Part shown: in pieces, positions 1-9,654 of the stretch | Numbering within the stretch: position 1 is the stretch's first letter | Layout: each line of letters begins with the position of its first letter | Assembly: GCA_030374805.1 (NCBI GenBank) | Contig: JARGSG010000018.1 | Location: 496,001 to 560,000 of the forward strand | Length of the DNA stretch: 64,000 nt | Direction: 5' to 3' | DNA from: Gracilaria gracilis | Lineage: Eukaryota > Rhodophyta > Florideophyceae > Gracilariales > Gracilariaceae | Position numbers and translations under genes: made by a program | Notes under the pieces: model-generated | What the model saw: the letters and a program-made list of their open reading frames with translations, nothing else | Database searches by the model: none | Told to the model about the DNA's origin: nothing

Positions 1-539
1 ACTATGAAACGTGCTCCCAAATTGACCGGCACAATAGATGCCGCCAAGATGATTTAAATCTGGAAAAGAAATTTCAAGTGAAGGATTGGACTCTTAGGCT
101 GAATACGAGTCTTTTATCAGTCTGTATTGTGGATTCGTGGCTGTTGTACAAAGGAAGTATGGGAGCCAGGGACTGTCTTACACAGAAAGACTTCTATGCA
201 AAGCTTGCAGATCAATTGATTGAGAATTCTTTTGATGCAATCAGTCGCCATCGAACTTCAGATGCAACTGAAGAAATATCAGACGTTGGGTTAGTCACTG
301 GGACTGGAATACATTTGATAGTTACCAATAAGAAAAGGAAATTGAAGAATGGAGCAGTATCTAAAGCCAATCACCAAGCTCGATGCAGGATATGCAGGCT
401 TGACAAGAAGTCGAAGTTTCTTTGTTCTAAATGTTTAGAAAATGGTAAGGAAGTTTGGATATGTCACAGTCAAACAGGACGTGACTGCTTTCAAAAACAC
501 TTGCAAAACATACACACTATGGAGTTTTCAGGCATGTAG
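1..539 (+). CDS. PiggyBac transposase, C-terminal part (5' end outside window)
   Basis: The frame is open from base 3 to a TAG at 537-539, so the gene enters from the left and no start codon is in view. The visible protein begins YETCSQIDRHNRCRQDDL and continues to VCIVDSWLLYKG and FYAKLADQLIENSFD, the conserved region after the last catalytic Asp of PiggyBac transposases (DDE_Tnp_1_7). The last 50 residues hold a Cys/His cluster (CRIC, CSKC, CH, C, H), matching the C-terminal zinc-binding domain that binds transposon ends in this family. It is a different lineage from the complete PiggyBac copy at 17.3-20.7 kb: the Cys cluster is spaced differently and the proteins are not alignable by eye outside family motifs. 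No TTAA-flanked terminal repeat was found in the following 500 bp. Whether the element is complete cannot be told. Confidence 0.85.
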   Translation, partial: YETCSQIDRHNRCRQDDLNLEKKFQVKDWTLRLNTSLLSVCIVDSWLLYKGSMGARDCLTQKDFYAKLADQLIENSFDAISRHRTSDATEEISDVGLVTGTGIHLIVTNKKRKLKNGAVSKANHQARCRICRLDKKSKFLCSKCLENGKEVWICHSQTGRDCFQKHLQNIHTMEFSGM

Positions 540-961
540 TAGCAATTTATGTAGCTCTATCTGACAGATTATGTCAGTTTTTTAGAAGTAAATGCAAAAG
601 GTGGTTCCTAACTATAGCCGCCTACGATTCTTATTTGCGTCATTTGACTTGCTAAACTAGTTTAATATCTGTTGCGTAGTATCCCTTGTATGAAATGTCA
701 CCTTGTTCTGTTTCATGTTTTAGAGGATGCATTAAAGCTTACTTAGATACAAACTTTTCTAGAATCGTCGACCTTCTTTGAAGAAGTTTTTGCCCTCTTT
801 TTGAGTGCAGCGAGTTGAACTCACGATTTGTTTTACATTTCACATGTGGCCAGAGAGTCACAGAGGTGTTCTAGTTGCTAGTTAGGACTCAACTATATTT
901 GTAGATGATCTGAATCATTAGTTTATTTATATTTATCTACTACGAAACAGTCAAATTACAC

Positions 962-999
962 GTACTCATATGAGTACAAGTGCGTACTCATATGAGTAC
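962..999. repeat. Two copies of a 16-bp perfect palindrome
   Basis: GTACTCATATGAGTAC occurs at 962-977 and again at 984-999. Start-to-start distance is 22 bp, about two helical turns, and the flanking bases also match (ACGTACTC, TGCGTACTC). The pair lies in a non-coding stretch (540-1427) about 450 bp before the secreted-protein gene at 1428. Apart from this pair, nothing recognisable is seen in that stretch. It could be an operator-like protein site or a subterminal repeat of a lost element. Confidence 0.8.
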
Positions 1000-1342
1000 A
1001 TTGCGTGGTCGTGTAGACACTAGTAACCGCCTACAGACAAGCTCGACATATGATTGGTTCACGCCCCGAAATGGCGTGACCAACACACTCAAGCAACGTG
1101 ATGAGCTTTAGCTACCCAAAAGCTCGAAAAAGTGCGCGCTTTTTTTTGACGTCGGCGACGTGTACTTGTCCAAAAAGTTGAAGAGTTGGTCTTTTCAGGG
1201 GCTGTCAGTGTCACGGGCCTTACGCAGAGTGGGATATGTGATTCAGCCCCTGCAAATGTTCCCGCCGTTTACATTTCATTTACAACCGGCTCGTTCAAAG
1301 CCACAGGGACACTTGAGGCCGTCTCCATATCGCGACACCAGT

Positions 1343-1350
1343 CTTAAATA
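1343..1350 (+). promoter_or_regulatory. TATA-like box
   Basis: CTTAAATA lies 78 bp upstream of the ATG at 1428. Similar boxes stand 65-80 bp before the starts at 2845 (CTTAAAAA near 2776) and 36016 (TATAAAAG at 35939). The shared spacing makes it a plausible core promoter; transcription has not been shown. Confidence 0.4.
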
Positions 1351-1427
1351 CTCAACAAGACAGCTCTCAGCTTTTCCTTCATCTTTAGTCGCCAACTTCC
1401 CAATTCGAACATACCTGTCCTCTTTCA

Positions 1428-1905
1428 TGAATCTTCACGGCACACCGTTCCCCGTCCTTGCACTGCTCTTTTTTTGCCCTCATTTCAGCGTTCTACGGCC
1501 GCGGAAGGTCAGAACACGCTCATTGTTTGTTCGGAGTCTTGCGAATGCATAACGGGACAGCAAAAGAAGGTCGAATGTCCTTCCTGGGCATACACTCTAG
1601 ATGTACAAGTTTTCCGCGCTGTTAAACCTAAGCGTCATATCGGATCGTACAATCTTATCAATCGCGTCAGGGTTGGCTCAGAAATCTCTTGCGAACCCTC
1701 CTTGCCAACTGAACTCCCACAATCTTGCCTTCCACCAACAGTCCTATCACCGGAAAATGGGTTTGATGGGTCCTGCGTGGAAGCTGGTGAAGCTCCTGTC
1801 CTTATCGGTCATTTTTCGTCACATAGGTTGATTTTGAGACGACGTATTCCTTGCACAGAATGTGGAACGATTGGAGACATTGGATGTGTTTCTATAACGT
1901 TTTAA
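1428..1905 (+). pseudogene. Small secreted Cys-rich protein, paralogue A, frame broken at a T7 run
   Basis: The ATG at 1428 opens a hydrophobic signal peptide (MNLHGTPFPVLALLF) in one frame. The mature part (NTLIVCSESCECI, later SYNLINRVRVGSEISCE and PCTECGTIGDIGC) lies in another frame that ends with TAA at 1903-1905. The two join at a run of seven T (1469-1475); one base more would make a continuous secreted protein of about 158 residues. An intron is an alternative, because TTTTTGCCCTCATTTCAG at 1471-1488 resembles a 3' splice site. The mature part is about half identical to the minus-strand protein at 4130-4785 (NVLIVCSDSCGCI, TYNLISRVRVGSQIMC), so the two are paralogues in inverted orientation. 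No known domain was recognised. Signal peptide and paired cysteines suggest an extracellular or cell-wall protein. Confidence 0.6.
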
Positions 1906-2844
1906 ACCACATGAGGCGATGAACACTCCGAAGGTCAACCTTCATATGGACCTGGGCACTCATCATTATAGTCTGACTTATTTGATACCTAAGTGCTTTT
2001 TGGATAGAGAGGAACATGGTCAGTAGTTCGATTTAAAGTTTGCGTAAACGAAATGGCAGAGAAGCTGAAATACGATTATAGCAATTCATGACCGAGTAGA
2101 TTGGTCATTGTTTCCAGCATACATGGATACATTATATGCGCACAAACTCAAACAAGGAGTTAAACTGCCATTGCAATAACTAGCCAACTAGCTGGAAAAT
2201 CGAAGTTCATACATGTACCTGAATACAAGCCCTGTTGCCTTGAGTACTCGTGCGTACCCTCAAGTCTAAGCTCATTCTCATCAATTCCCCTAACGCGCAA
2301 ATGCCAATCAAGTACAACTCACGTGTTTGAGGTGACGAATGTGCAATATATGCATTGTTACTGTCCACGTAAAAAGCAACTGCCCGATTTCAGCAGCCCC
2401 CGCGAATATACCCGGCTCTCACGAAATATATCTGACAAGCTCCTCTTGTAATACAGTTGTACCGATCAATACCTCATGTGTTCACTGCTCTATTTCCTTT
2501 GCAAACCAACGGTCCGGTAGCTCCATTTCGTCTCTCCTCCAATTGAGTCGAAACCCTGAACGAGATGTGAAGTTGGAGAAGGAGCAACACGGGCTACTGA
2601 GAAGAATGCAACAGGGGGACCACACGTAGGACGATCAAGAAATTGAAAGTAATGGTCTGTGACCAGTAACTTAAGATGCAGCCGTCCAACTATGAACTCG
2701 GTTGTCACCAACGGAATCTGTTTCCAAGCTAACCCGAATTTCAAGCTAACACATTTTCGATGTCTGATCTGACGCCTTAAAAATCCGTTACAATCCTCTT
2801 TGACAGAAAAAGAATCTCCTTTAACGCAAGAAACATTCGTCATC

Positions 2845-3828
2845 ATGGCCACGATCACACTTCGTCCTTCGATCTTTAGCCTTATCGTCACTTTCGTCTC
2901 CGTCATCGCGGAGGTCGGATTTCTATCAGCTCTTATTGTCTTCAATGGCCTGCACCAATGCTCTAATCTCTCGCGCGGCAAATCAGTAAGCATTCGCAAA
3001 CATGGCACACGCATCAAGCTCATGGCCATTACATCAATGTTGCTTTTCGTCATTGTAGAGATCCTGGCTTCCTCCAATACTTTCACTACCTTTGCCACCG
3101 AATCTAAGCTACAGCGTTGCAATGTAACTGAACCTCTGTTACCGGGTGCGTACGACGCAACTGGAGCAGAAATTGGATTCTTCTCTTGCTTGCAAGTGAA
3201 CAACAGCGACTTTTACATCTTTCCCTCTAACCACAGTACCCCAGACGGTACCGTTGCTTGTGGCGATTCGTACGCTTTTCGATATGTGAATCAAGAGCGA
3301 GTTCAACAGAGTCTTGGAGATGATGGGATTGAGAACTGCTCCGATAATGGGGCCATATGTGTTTTCGTTCGATCTGAAGGGCGAGTACTATTCCTCTCGG
3401 AGCCTTACAGAAACAGTTCTGAACCGAATGAGTTCGTTGCCACCCAAATGAGCTTCGATCCGGCACCTCACCTTCGGACGTTTGCAGAAAAGGCAACAGA
3501 CTCGTTTTTACATAGTGTCTCTGAAGAGCTTGAAGTTAGAAGACGAATGATCATGGGGTCACGGAACACTACATGTCGCTTTACCTCTCAAGGATCAGAA
3601 CATACTAGGATTCCGACACCGTTGCTTGCTGTTTCCATTTGCGTGTGGGTCATGTCGGTCGTTCTATTCTTCATTTGTGTTCCCTTTAAGAGGAGGGTTT
3701 TCTTCGATATGAATAACCCCTTGCATTGGGCAAACCGGGCCCGCCGCGCTGTTGATGATGAGGTGACCGCCAACTTTCTACAGTGCACAGAGAACAGTGA
3801 TGGTCACCAAATCTACTTGACCGAATAA
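2845..3828 (+). CDS. Three-span membrane protein with large glycosylatable ectodomain, unknown function
   Basis: This is an uninterrupted 327-residue ORF from ATG 2845 to TAA. The frame is open from 2800, but the first ATG with a sensible hydrophobic start is used. Residues about 8-34 and 57-80 are hydrophobic spans separated by a basic loop (KSVSIRKHGTRIK). A long Cys-containing domain follows (about 90-255) with at least five N-glycosylation sequons (NVT, NHS, NCS, NSS, NTT). A third span lies at about 260-281 and is followed by a basic, then acidic, cytoplasmic-looking tail. The layout predicts a plasma- or endomembrane protein with its Cys-rich domain outside. No family was recognised. 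A TATA-like CTTAAAAA lies about 65 bp upstream. Codon use is balanced and there are no breaks, so this is one of the few intact host genes in the window. Confidence 0.75.
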   Translation: MATITLRPSIFSLIVTFVSVIAEVGFLSALIVFNGLHQCSNLSRGKSVSIRKHGTRIKLMAITSMLLFVIVEILASSNTFTTFATESKLQRCNVTEPLLPGAYDATGAEIGFFSCLQVNNSDFYIFPSNHSTPDGTVACGDSYAFRYVNQERVQQSLGDDGIENCSDNGAICVFVRSEGRVLFLSEPYRNSSEPNEFVATQMSFDPAPHLRTFAEKATDSFLHSVSEELEVRRRMIMGSRNTTCRFTSQGSEHTRIPTPLLAVSICVWVMSVVLFFICVPFKRRVFFDMNNPLHWANRARRAVDDEVTANFLQCTENSDGHQIYLTE

Positions 3829-4129
3829 GATGGGTTTCAAGAGATAGTACTCCACAATATGAGTTAGAGACCGCAGAGCAGCGGCACTACAGAATTACGC
3901 TTATTTGACAATAAATGGTACTAATTTATGCCTTCATTCCAGTGTCAGGTACATTGCTTTGCGTTTAAGATCGCCTTCAAAGATTAACTCTAGAAATATT
4001 ATCTTCGATTCAGCATACTGTTGTAGAGTTAGACTGATATCTTCCTCTCTCTTCTTCCCTTTACGGATCTACATCTGCAGAAGTTTAGAAAAGATTCGCA
4101 ATGTAAAGCGCTTCATTTGAGAATGTAAT

Positions 4130-4785
4130 CTAATGCCAACGTTTGGCAGAACATCCAACGGTTCCAATCGGTGCACAAACGTCGCAACCCGGGACACCGG
4201 GCCGCACACTTTTTTCGAATGTGGAATCAATGACACGAGAAGGATGGGCTATGAAGACAGGAGCCGTACCAATTTGTTCGTTTGACTGAACATCCAATGC
4301 GTCCAATCGGTCGCAAACGTCGCAACCCAGACTATTGAACCACACACTTGTTTTAGAAATCGATTCAATGACACGTGAGGGATGGCCTATGAAGATGGGA
4401 GCCGTACCGATTTCTTCGCAGGCTTCGTGCAAGCCCTTTTCCGAGGATAGAGTTGTTGGCGGAACGCACGGTTGATGAGTTGCGTCCTGGACGTCGGACT
4501 TACACATGATCTGCGAACCAACTCTTACACGACTGATGAGGTTGTATGTTCCAAAGCGGATTGCAGAACGTTGTGCCAGGAAAATTTGCACTCCGGCTGC
4601 ATATGCGTGCGGAGGGCAAGTCACCTTTATCTGTTGCTCCGTTATGCATCCACAAGAATCGGAGCAAACGATGAGAACATTTTCTGCTTGCGGAATGGAT
4701 ACTGACATGCATTTTGTCAAGAAGGATAAAATGAGCAGTAAGAGAGCTGCGAAGGTGATGGAATGCAGGTCTTTAGAAGATTCAT
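4130..4785 (-). pseudogene. Small secreted Cys-rich protein, paralogue B, with tandem internal duplication
   Basis: The long frame runs from about 4760 down to 4130. It reads through a clear signal peptide core (LHSITFAALLLLILSFL) into IPQAENVLIVCSDSCGCI, homologous to paralogue A at 1428. The matching ATGAATCTTC start at 4785 is one base out of frame with the signal peptide, the break lying in CTAAAGACC (about 4771-4776). Without that break the protein would be secreted, about 217 residues. The C-terminal module GTAPxFIxHPSRVIxS...GCDVC occurs twice in tandem, against a single related module in paralogue A. Paralogues A and B point away from the membrane-protein gene between them on opposite strands. 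Function unknown. Confidence 0.6.
4145..4419 (-). repeat. Two tandem ~137-bp units inside paralogue B
   Basis: Unit 4145-4281 and unit 4282-4419 align over their full length, sharing CATCCAA..G..CCAATCGG, CGCAACCC, CAATGACACG, TATGAAGA and GGGAGCCGTACC blocks. Each encodes one GTAPxFIxHPSRVI...GCDVC module of about 46 residues. Paralogue A at 1.4-1.9 kb has only one such module, so the duplication arose after the two genes separated. Confidence 0.8.
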
Positions 4786-5618
4786 GACGATTGCGATTGA
4801 AAACGAGAGACTTGAAGATGTTGAAGGTTCATTTCTTAACGGAACAGAGCGAAAAATCAGTGCTGATTGAAGATAGCTTGACAGCCTTAAGGTCAGTTGC
4901 GCTGCAACTGAAAAGCGTGGCTCCGAAGTTGCTTGCAAAACACATGTAAGCGATGGCAACCAGCTCAAGGCTGGAGGCACAGGAGCATGCGTTGTGTTGA
5001 GGAAGATGCCACTGCGTAAGGCGCTTCGCCAAACTGATTTGATGCACTTTGATGGAGAAGCGGATGCGAGTCGCTGCGCAAAGCGAGGAAGACACTTGCA
5101 CAGCGCGCAGGATGTTGGTGTTTGCAAGCTCGCGCGACAATTTGCACGTGAACGATTTTCTGCATGATAATTATTGCTTAAGCTCAAACAAACATTATTG
5201 CTATACTACTTCCAGTCGTTTGACGAATATCTTTATTTTTGTAATGTTTTCACTGCTCCTACGTTAATTGAGACCCAGAAGGTCTTGGCTACTCCTTCAG
5301 AGCGAGAAGGGTAGGACATTTCGAAGAAGGATCTTCTTGAGCGCGGACTCGGTACCAATCAGTAGTCAAAGTGAATTAGAGAATGGCGTAGACAGTCGGC
5401 AACAGCCAAGCAACGGTGGTCTCGGGGCGAGTGAACAGGCGGTACTGTAAATATCTTGTGCGCCAGAACTGCGGCGGCTGACTGACAAGTAAGATGCCGC
5501 TAACGACCAACCCCCCAGCCTACTCCAGTGCCGAAATAAGTCTTCTTCTGCGTTCCTGGAAATCCTATTGCTTTTCAAGAGGCAACACCCCTCAATTAGA
5601 CCTGATTAAGTTCCCAGT

Positions 5619-5820
5619 TGTAATACAAACGTTGTACTACAAGCCAAGTCACGCTTGATCACCGTGATCGGCTTGTAGCTGACGCTCATCAGAGACAGTA
5701 GCCAGCTTAGCTTTGTCCTCAATTGTAGATGTAGTTCTAAAATGTATATAAAAGGGGGGTCAGCGCGCTTTCCCCTCCATCTGGAGAAGGCCAGACTTCA
5801 TTCACCACCATTATATTACA
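5619..5820 (+). mobile_element. Solo-LTR-like repeat with TATA box
   Basis: The 202-bp unit begins TGTAATAC and ends TATTACA (inverted ends TG...CA), with flanks CCAGT and CCTGT that match at 4 of 5 bases as a possible target duplication. A strong TATA box TATATAAAAG lies near 5748, followed by a pyrimidine-rich stretch (TTTCCCCTCCATCTGG). A second copy lies at 41392-41574. The placement of start, TATA box and ends is LTR-like; no internal retroelement coding region adjoins it. It sits just before the first zinc-finger locus and could provide that locus with a promoter. Confidence 0.6.
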
Positions 5821-5825
5821 CCTGT

Positions 5826-7175
5826 AGAATGTCGATATGTGTTGCCCCACCTGCAGGGCAGACATCGGTGCTCACCACCAGACAGCAGAATGACTAACGG
5901 TGGCTGTCAGTCAATCCTGCAGGCCTCAGTCACAACTGCATCGCTCACAACCTCCAGCTGGCAAGAGCTCACCACTCTACTCCTTTCCAGATTCCAACGA
6001 ATGTATTTAAGCTTCTCAAGCTCAGCGTTGTGTGTCAGCGGCAGATGAACGTCATAAAATCACCATAGCACATCTGAGGGTGTGTGTTAGGGTGCACACA
6101 AAGTGAGCGCCAATAACTCACCAAGAGGCAACTTCCTTTTGCTGCTTCAAGGACTGAGGCTCACAGTGCAAATTGTTTGCTGCACCAAGTACCTTCCCAT
6201 TGGATTACAAGCGAGGTTGCGGGAAGGCACACCTTCCATAAATCAAGTATGAACCTTGATCATCAAGAAAACGATGGTGGCGGCAGTGGACAACCTCCTA
6301 ACGAGAGAAGAAACGTCAACCGGAAGACATGGAAAGAAAGGAAGAAGCCAAGCGTACGTAGAAAGATACGAGATCCATCATCGCGGCTTCCTGACAGGAC
6401 AGAAAATGCGCCACGGTCCGTTCGGTTTTGTGACAGGATGGGAGACGCGCCACAGGTCGCTCGACTTTCTGATATGATAGAAGACGCACCACAGGCCGCT
6501 CGAACTTCTGATATGATAGAAGAAGCACCACAGGCCGCTGGAAGCTTCCAAGCTAGATACCCAGCATCTGGAGTTAATTCTGGCCATGGGATGAGGCACT
6601 CTTCGTCAGGGACTCTTAGTACGATGGCGCCTTTGGCTTCAGATGATGATAGCAGTTCGTGTCTGCTGTGTGGGAAAGCACTGCGATCGACGGAGCCCGC
6701 AGCTGGAGCTGGATGCTCAAGTTCGGGATGTAGTGGAGCTGGCGCTTCCACTAGACCGTACTCGTGCCGTCCCTGTGGTCTACGATTTAGCACGCTAAAT
6801 GATGTTCGAGCACATTGGAGGCAACGTCATGGACTTCTTAAATGTTGTGAATGCAATTACGTAGCGTCAAATGCGTTTGATTTGAAAGATCATTACGAGA
6901 CTCTTCACGTTGGCATCTATACTTCCAAGCTTCGCGGAAAAGTATTGCAGTTCTTCTAAATGTAACGTCACGAACCTAAATATACTGGGAAACAGTGTGT
7001 GTGTGAAGAGAGAATAGAACATGTGAGATTAGCAAATTGGTGGCAGAACGTGCAATAGCCAGAGTTGAGGTGGAACCTCTCTGTTCCGTCTGTTCTGCTA
7101 CACATAGTGCCGTATTTTGCAGTATGACTAGTGTCCAAATCGTTCCAAATAGAATGTTTGGTGGGAAAAAGCACA
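5826..7175 (+). repeat. Segmental duplication, copy 1 (zinc-finger locus)
   Basis: The sequence from the GTGTTGCCCCACCTGCAGG region, through the zinc-finger ORF, to CCAAATCGTTCCAAATAGAATG matches 9655-10985 nearly collinearly, with small indels. The upstream leader, coding region and about 200 bp of 3' flank are all included, so a whole locus was duplicated in direct orientation, about 3.8 kb apart. The solo-LTR-like repeat at 5619-5820 is present only at copy 1. Confidence 0.85.
6249..6959 (+). CDS. C2H2 zinc-finger protein, copy 1
   Basis: ATG 6249 (Met-Asn-Leu-Asp-His) is preferred over earlier non-ATG starts because the paralogue has an ATG at the same place. The 236-residue protein has a basic, Asp/Arg-rich N-terminus and a tandem 14-residue repeat (core DAPQxAR.SDMIE, about residues 60-110). 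It then has a Ser/Gly/Ala-rich linker and two C2H2 fingers: CRPCGLRF...H..RQRH, then CCEC...H..TLH, each C-X2-C-X12-H-X4-H. A further CLLC pair precedes the fingers. The fingers suggest a DNA-binding nuclear regulator, though only two are present. Relative to the paralogue, the end is rearranged and a third Cys/His motif is missing. No transposase domain is seen, so this could be a host gene or a domesticated element protein. Confidence 0.65.
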   Translation: MNLDHQENDGGGSGQPPNERRNVNRKTWKERKKPSVRRKIRDPSSRLPDRTENAPRSVRFCDRMGDAPQVARLSDMIEDAPQAARTSDMIEEAPQAAGSFQARYPASGVNSGHGMRHSSSGTLSTMAPLASDDDSSSCLLCGKALRSTEPAAGAGCSSSGCSGAGASTRPYSCRPCGLRFSTLNDVRAHWRQRHGLLKCCECNYVASNAFDLKDHYETLHVGIYTSKLRGKVLQFF

Positions 7176-9094
7176 GAAAGCCATTGCCTTCCTGCACTTT
7201 TAGTTGGCTGTTTTTGAGAAACCTGCTTCTCAAATAGTAATTAAAATTGTTGTGCTTACCATCCGAAATACGGAGCAGGAAGTAGAGGTCTTCTAGTTAT
7301 ACCAGAGCTTTTCGAAGCTCGCTTCTTAAAAAAAAATGAAGCCAAGATCCATTGCAAGGCATAGTTTTATTGTAAAAGTGAGCTAGCCGAAAAGACAGTT
7401 ACCTGCAATGTCAAGTAGGTTTGCAAGATTTAAAAACTTCGTTACACCTGAAATCAAATTGCACTTCAATTCAAACTGGTCGATGTGTATTTGAATATAA
7501 TATGATTTGAATGTATAAATAATTTAGAAAATAATGTAATCTAATACAAAGCAACGGGCAGAGCTAATGTAGAGCTAATCGACTAGTTTTCTCAATGCCA
7601 AACATATTTTTAGGCAGCAACAAGCTGCTTTTCGGCAGTTTGATCTGGCCTTTTGGTACACACCTGAAATGTAGAGCTTATATTTAGAACACTCTCTTTT
7701 TCTTAACAGAAAGTATAACGGCGCAATAAAAATATTTAAAACAATGCGCCGTGTCACACGGCGCATTTTTGTCCCTTTTCGGAGATGGTCTCTAATTAGA
7801 TCACTATCATGCCAACAAATTAAAATTCAAGGAAAAAACCAACCTTGCAAAGGCTGATCTGCAGATTATCGAAAGTTCACATCCAATTTAATGCTTCCAA
7901 AATCATGAGCGCAACTCTTGTTTATCGTTGATACCAAACTACACTACTTGCGCCAATTAATGAAAAATAACTACTGAATGTTAGAAACTTTTTCAAAAGA
8001 CGTTTGCCCTACATTGTATCTGTTTCTGCTCGTTAACAAAAATGCAACGTATTGGGTTTTCCCGAAGAGTTAAGTTTATTAAGAAATTCTTTCGCAGTTG
8101 GAAATGTTATGTGTATTTGTAGAATTGTTCCTTCTGCAGTATTTGAAAAACTGTTTGAAGTTGAAAGTAAATTTTTTTTCACTTACAAACTCCTATACTA
8201 CTATGGTTTTTGCTCTGGAGCTTTGCGGTTTTTTTCCTTTGAGAAGCTTGCTTTGCAAAGCTCTGATCTAATATTTTTATCAGAAAATGAACAACATTTT
8301 GAGAAACGATTTGATGAAGAAGTGAAAGAGTACTTATGACCGAAGAACGAAGCTTTGTCGCGATGGACAGTATGTTTTTTACTGAGTTGTATCACAGAAA
8401 CAATTGCCACAATTGATTTTATTTTAGAAAACGTATTGTAAAAGTCAGTGCTTGGTTTTGTGTTTTTTGCCAAAAGTTCCATGTACTTAGGTCTGTTTTT
8501 GAGATAATATGGTACAGCACTACTGCTCTTTGTGGCAGTATTTTGGATGTCGAATACGGCGTCCCTTCAAATCAGCTGCTAAGCAGGGTTGGTTTCTTTT
8601 GATTGTATTTTAATTTGTCGGCGTCGTAGTGATCTGAGGCAAGGTTTGTCTCCAGAAAAGAAAGAAAAATTTGCTGACAGCAAATTTTTCACACATTCAG
8701 TAATGCGCATTTTTCTAATTTTTTTTCATTGCACCCCATACTTGTTTCACTACAGTATTGACTTTTTACGCTTAGCATTTCGACATGTCGGACGATCTTT
8801 TCGAGTCGATCTTTTCAAGTCGTGGGAAGTGTAGGAGACACAAAGCGGCAACTGCCATGTGTTCTGCTACACCATAAGGTAAACACATTACGCGTTCAGA
8901 GTGTCTCGTAAGGACATCTCTGTTCCTAAGAGGGAGGGCGTGTAGGGTGCAAAGACAACCTGAGGCGAGCGCCACGAAGACAGAGTCAGATGGCGAGTAC
9001 AAAGTTTTTTTGACGAATACAGAGGTAGATCGCGAGTAGAACGTTTGTCTGCCCATCATGATGGCTGACGCCGATACTCTGCGATAGAAATGCT
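7176..9094. other. AT-rich stretch without recognisable genes
   Basis: This 1.9-kb stretch between the duplicated loci is strongly AT-rich with many short homopolymers. It contains only short ORFs without homology that I recognise. The longest, plus strand 8052-8339, is rich in Phe, Leu and Ser, as expected of AT-rich non-coding DNA. No paired terminal repeats were found. Confidence 0.6.
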
Positions 9095-9095
9095 C

Positions 9096-9376
9096 GAGTG
9101 CAGTGAACCTACCAAATCATCAGTCAGACCGACAGTGCAGAAGATCTGCCACATCACCAGGGTCAGATCGTCCAACCCGCTAGCTCCATTTCATCAATAA
9201 ACTGACGTGGTCCTGGAAAAAAACAGTGCAGTGAAACTAACCTGCCAAATCATTAGGCTCAGACCGACAGTACAGAAGGTTTGCCACATCGCCAAGAGCA
9301 TAATATGCTGTTATTATCTTCCAACGCGTCAGCTCCAGTTCATCAATAAATCGACTACTGTGGTCCTGGAAAAATC
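9096..9376 (+). repeat. Two degenerate tandem units of about 130-150 bp
   Basis: Unit 9096-9222 and unit 9223-9376 share the ordered blocks AGTGCAGTGAA, CC(A/TG)CCAAATCAT, CAGACCGACAGT.CAGAAG, TGCCACATC, CAGCTCCA, TTCATCAATAAA and GTGGTCCTGGAAAAA. Neither unit has an ORF. They look like remains of a short interspersed or tandem repeat next to the second zinc-finger copy. Confidence 0.7.
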
Positions 9377-9654
9377 AATCTTAGTGCATTGCAAGGGTAT
9401 ACAAATTGGTAGGGTAGAATTGCCTAAAAACAGCTTGCTACTGCTAAAATACGTTTAGCTTTGATAGAAATCCATGATTAGCTCTAAACCAGCTCAGCCC
9501 CTTAGTAAGATCTTGTTACAAAGGCCGTCTAAATAGACTAATCCCCTACCTCGAGTAATACTTTCATGGCATTCCTTGCCCTACGTTCACCGCAGATGAT
9601 GTTTACTTTTTTTTATTAAACAACACCCTCCAATAACAAAGTACCCACCAGAAA

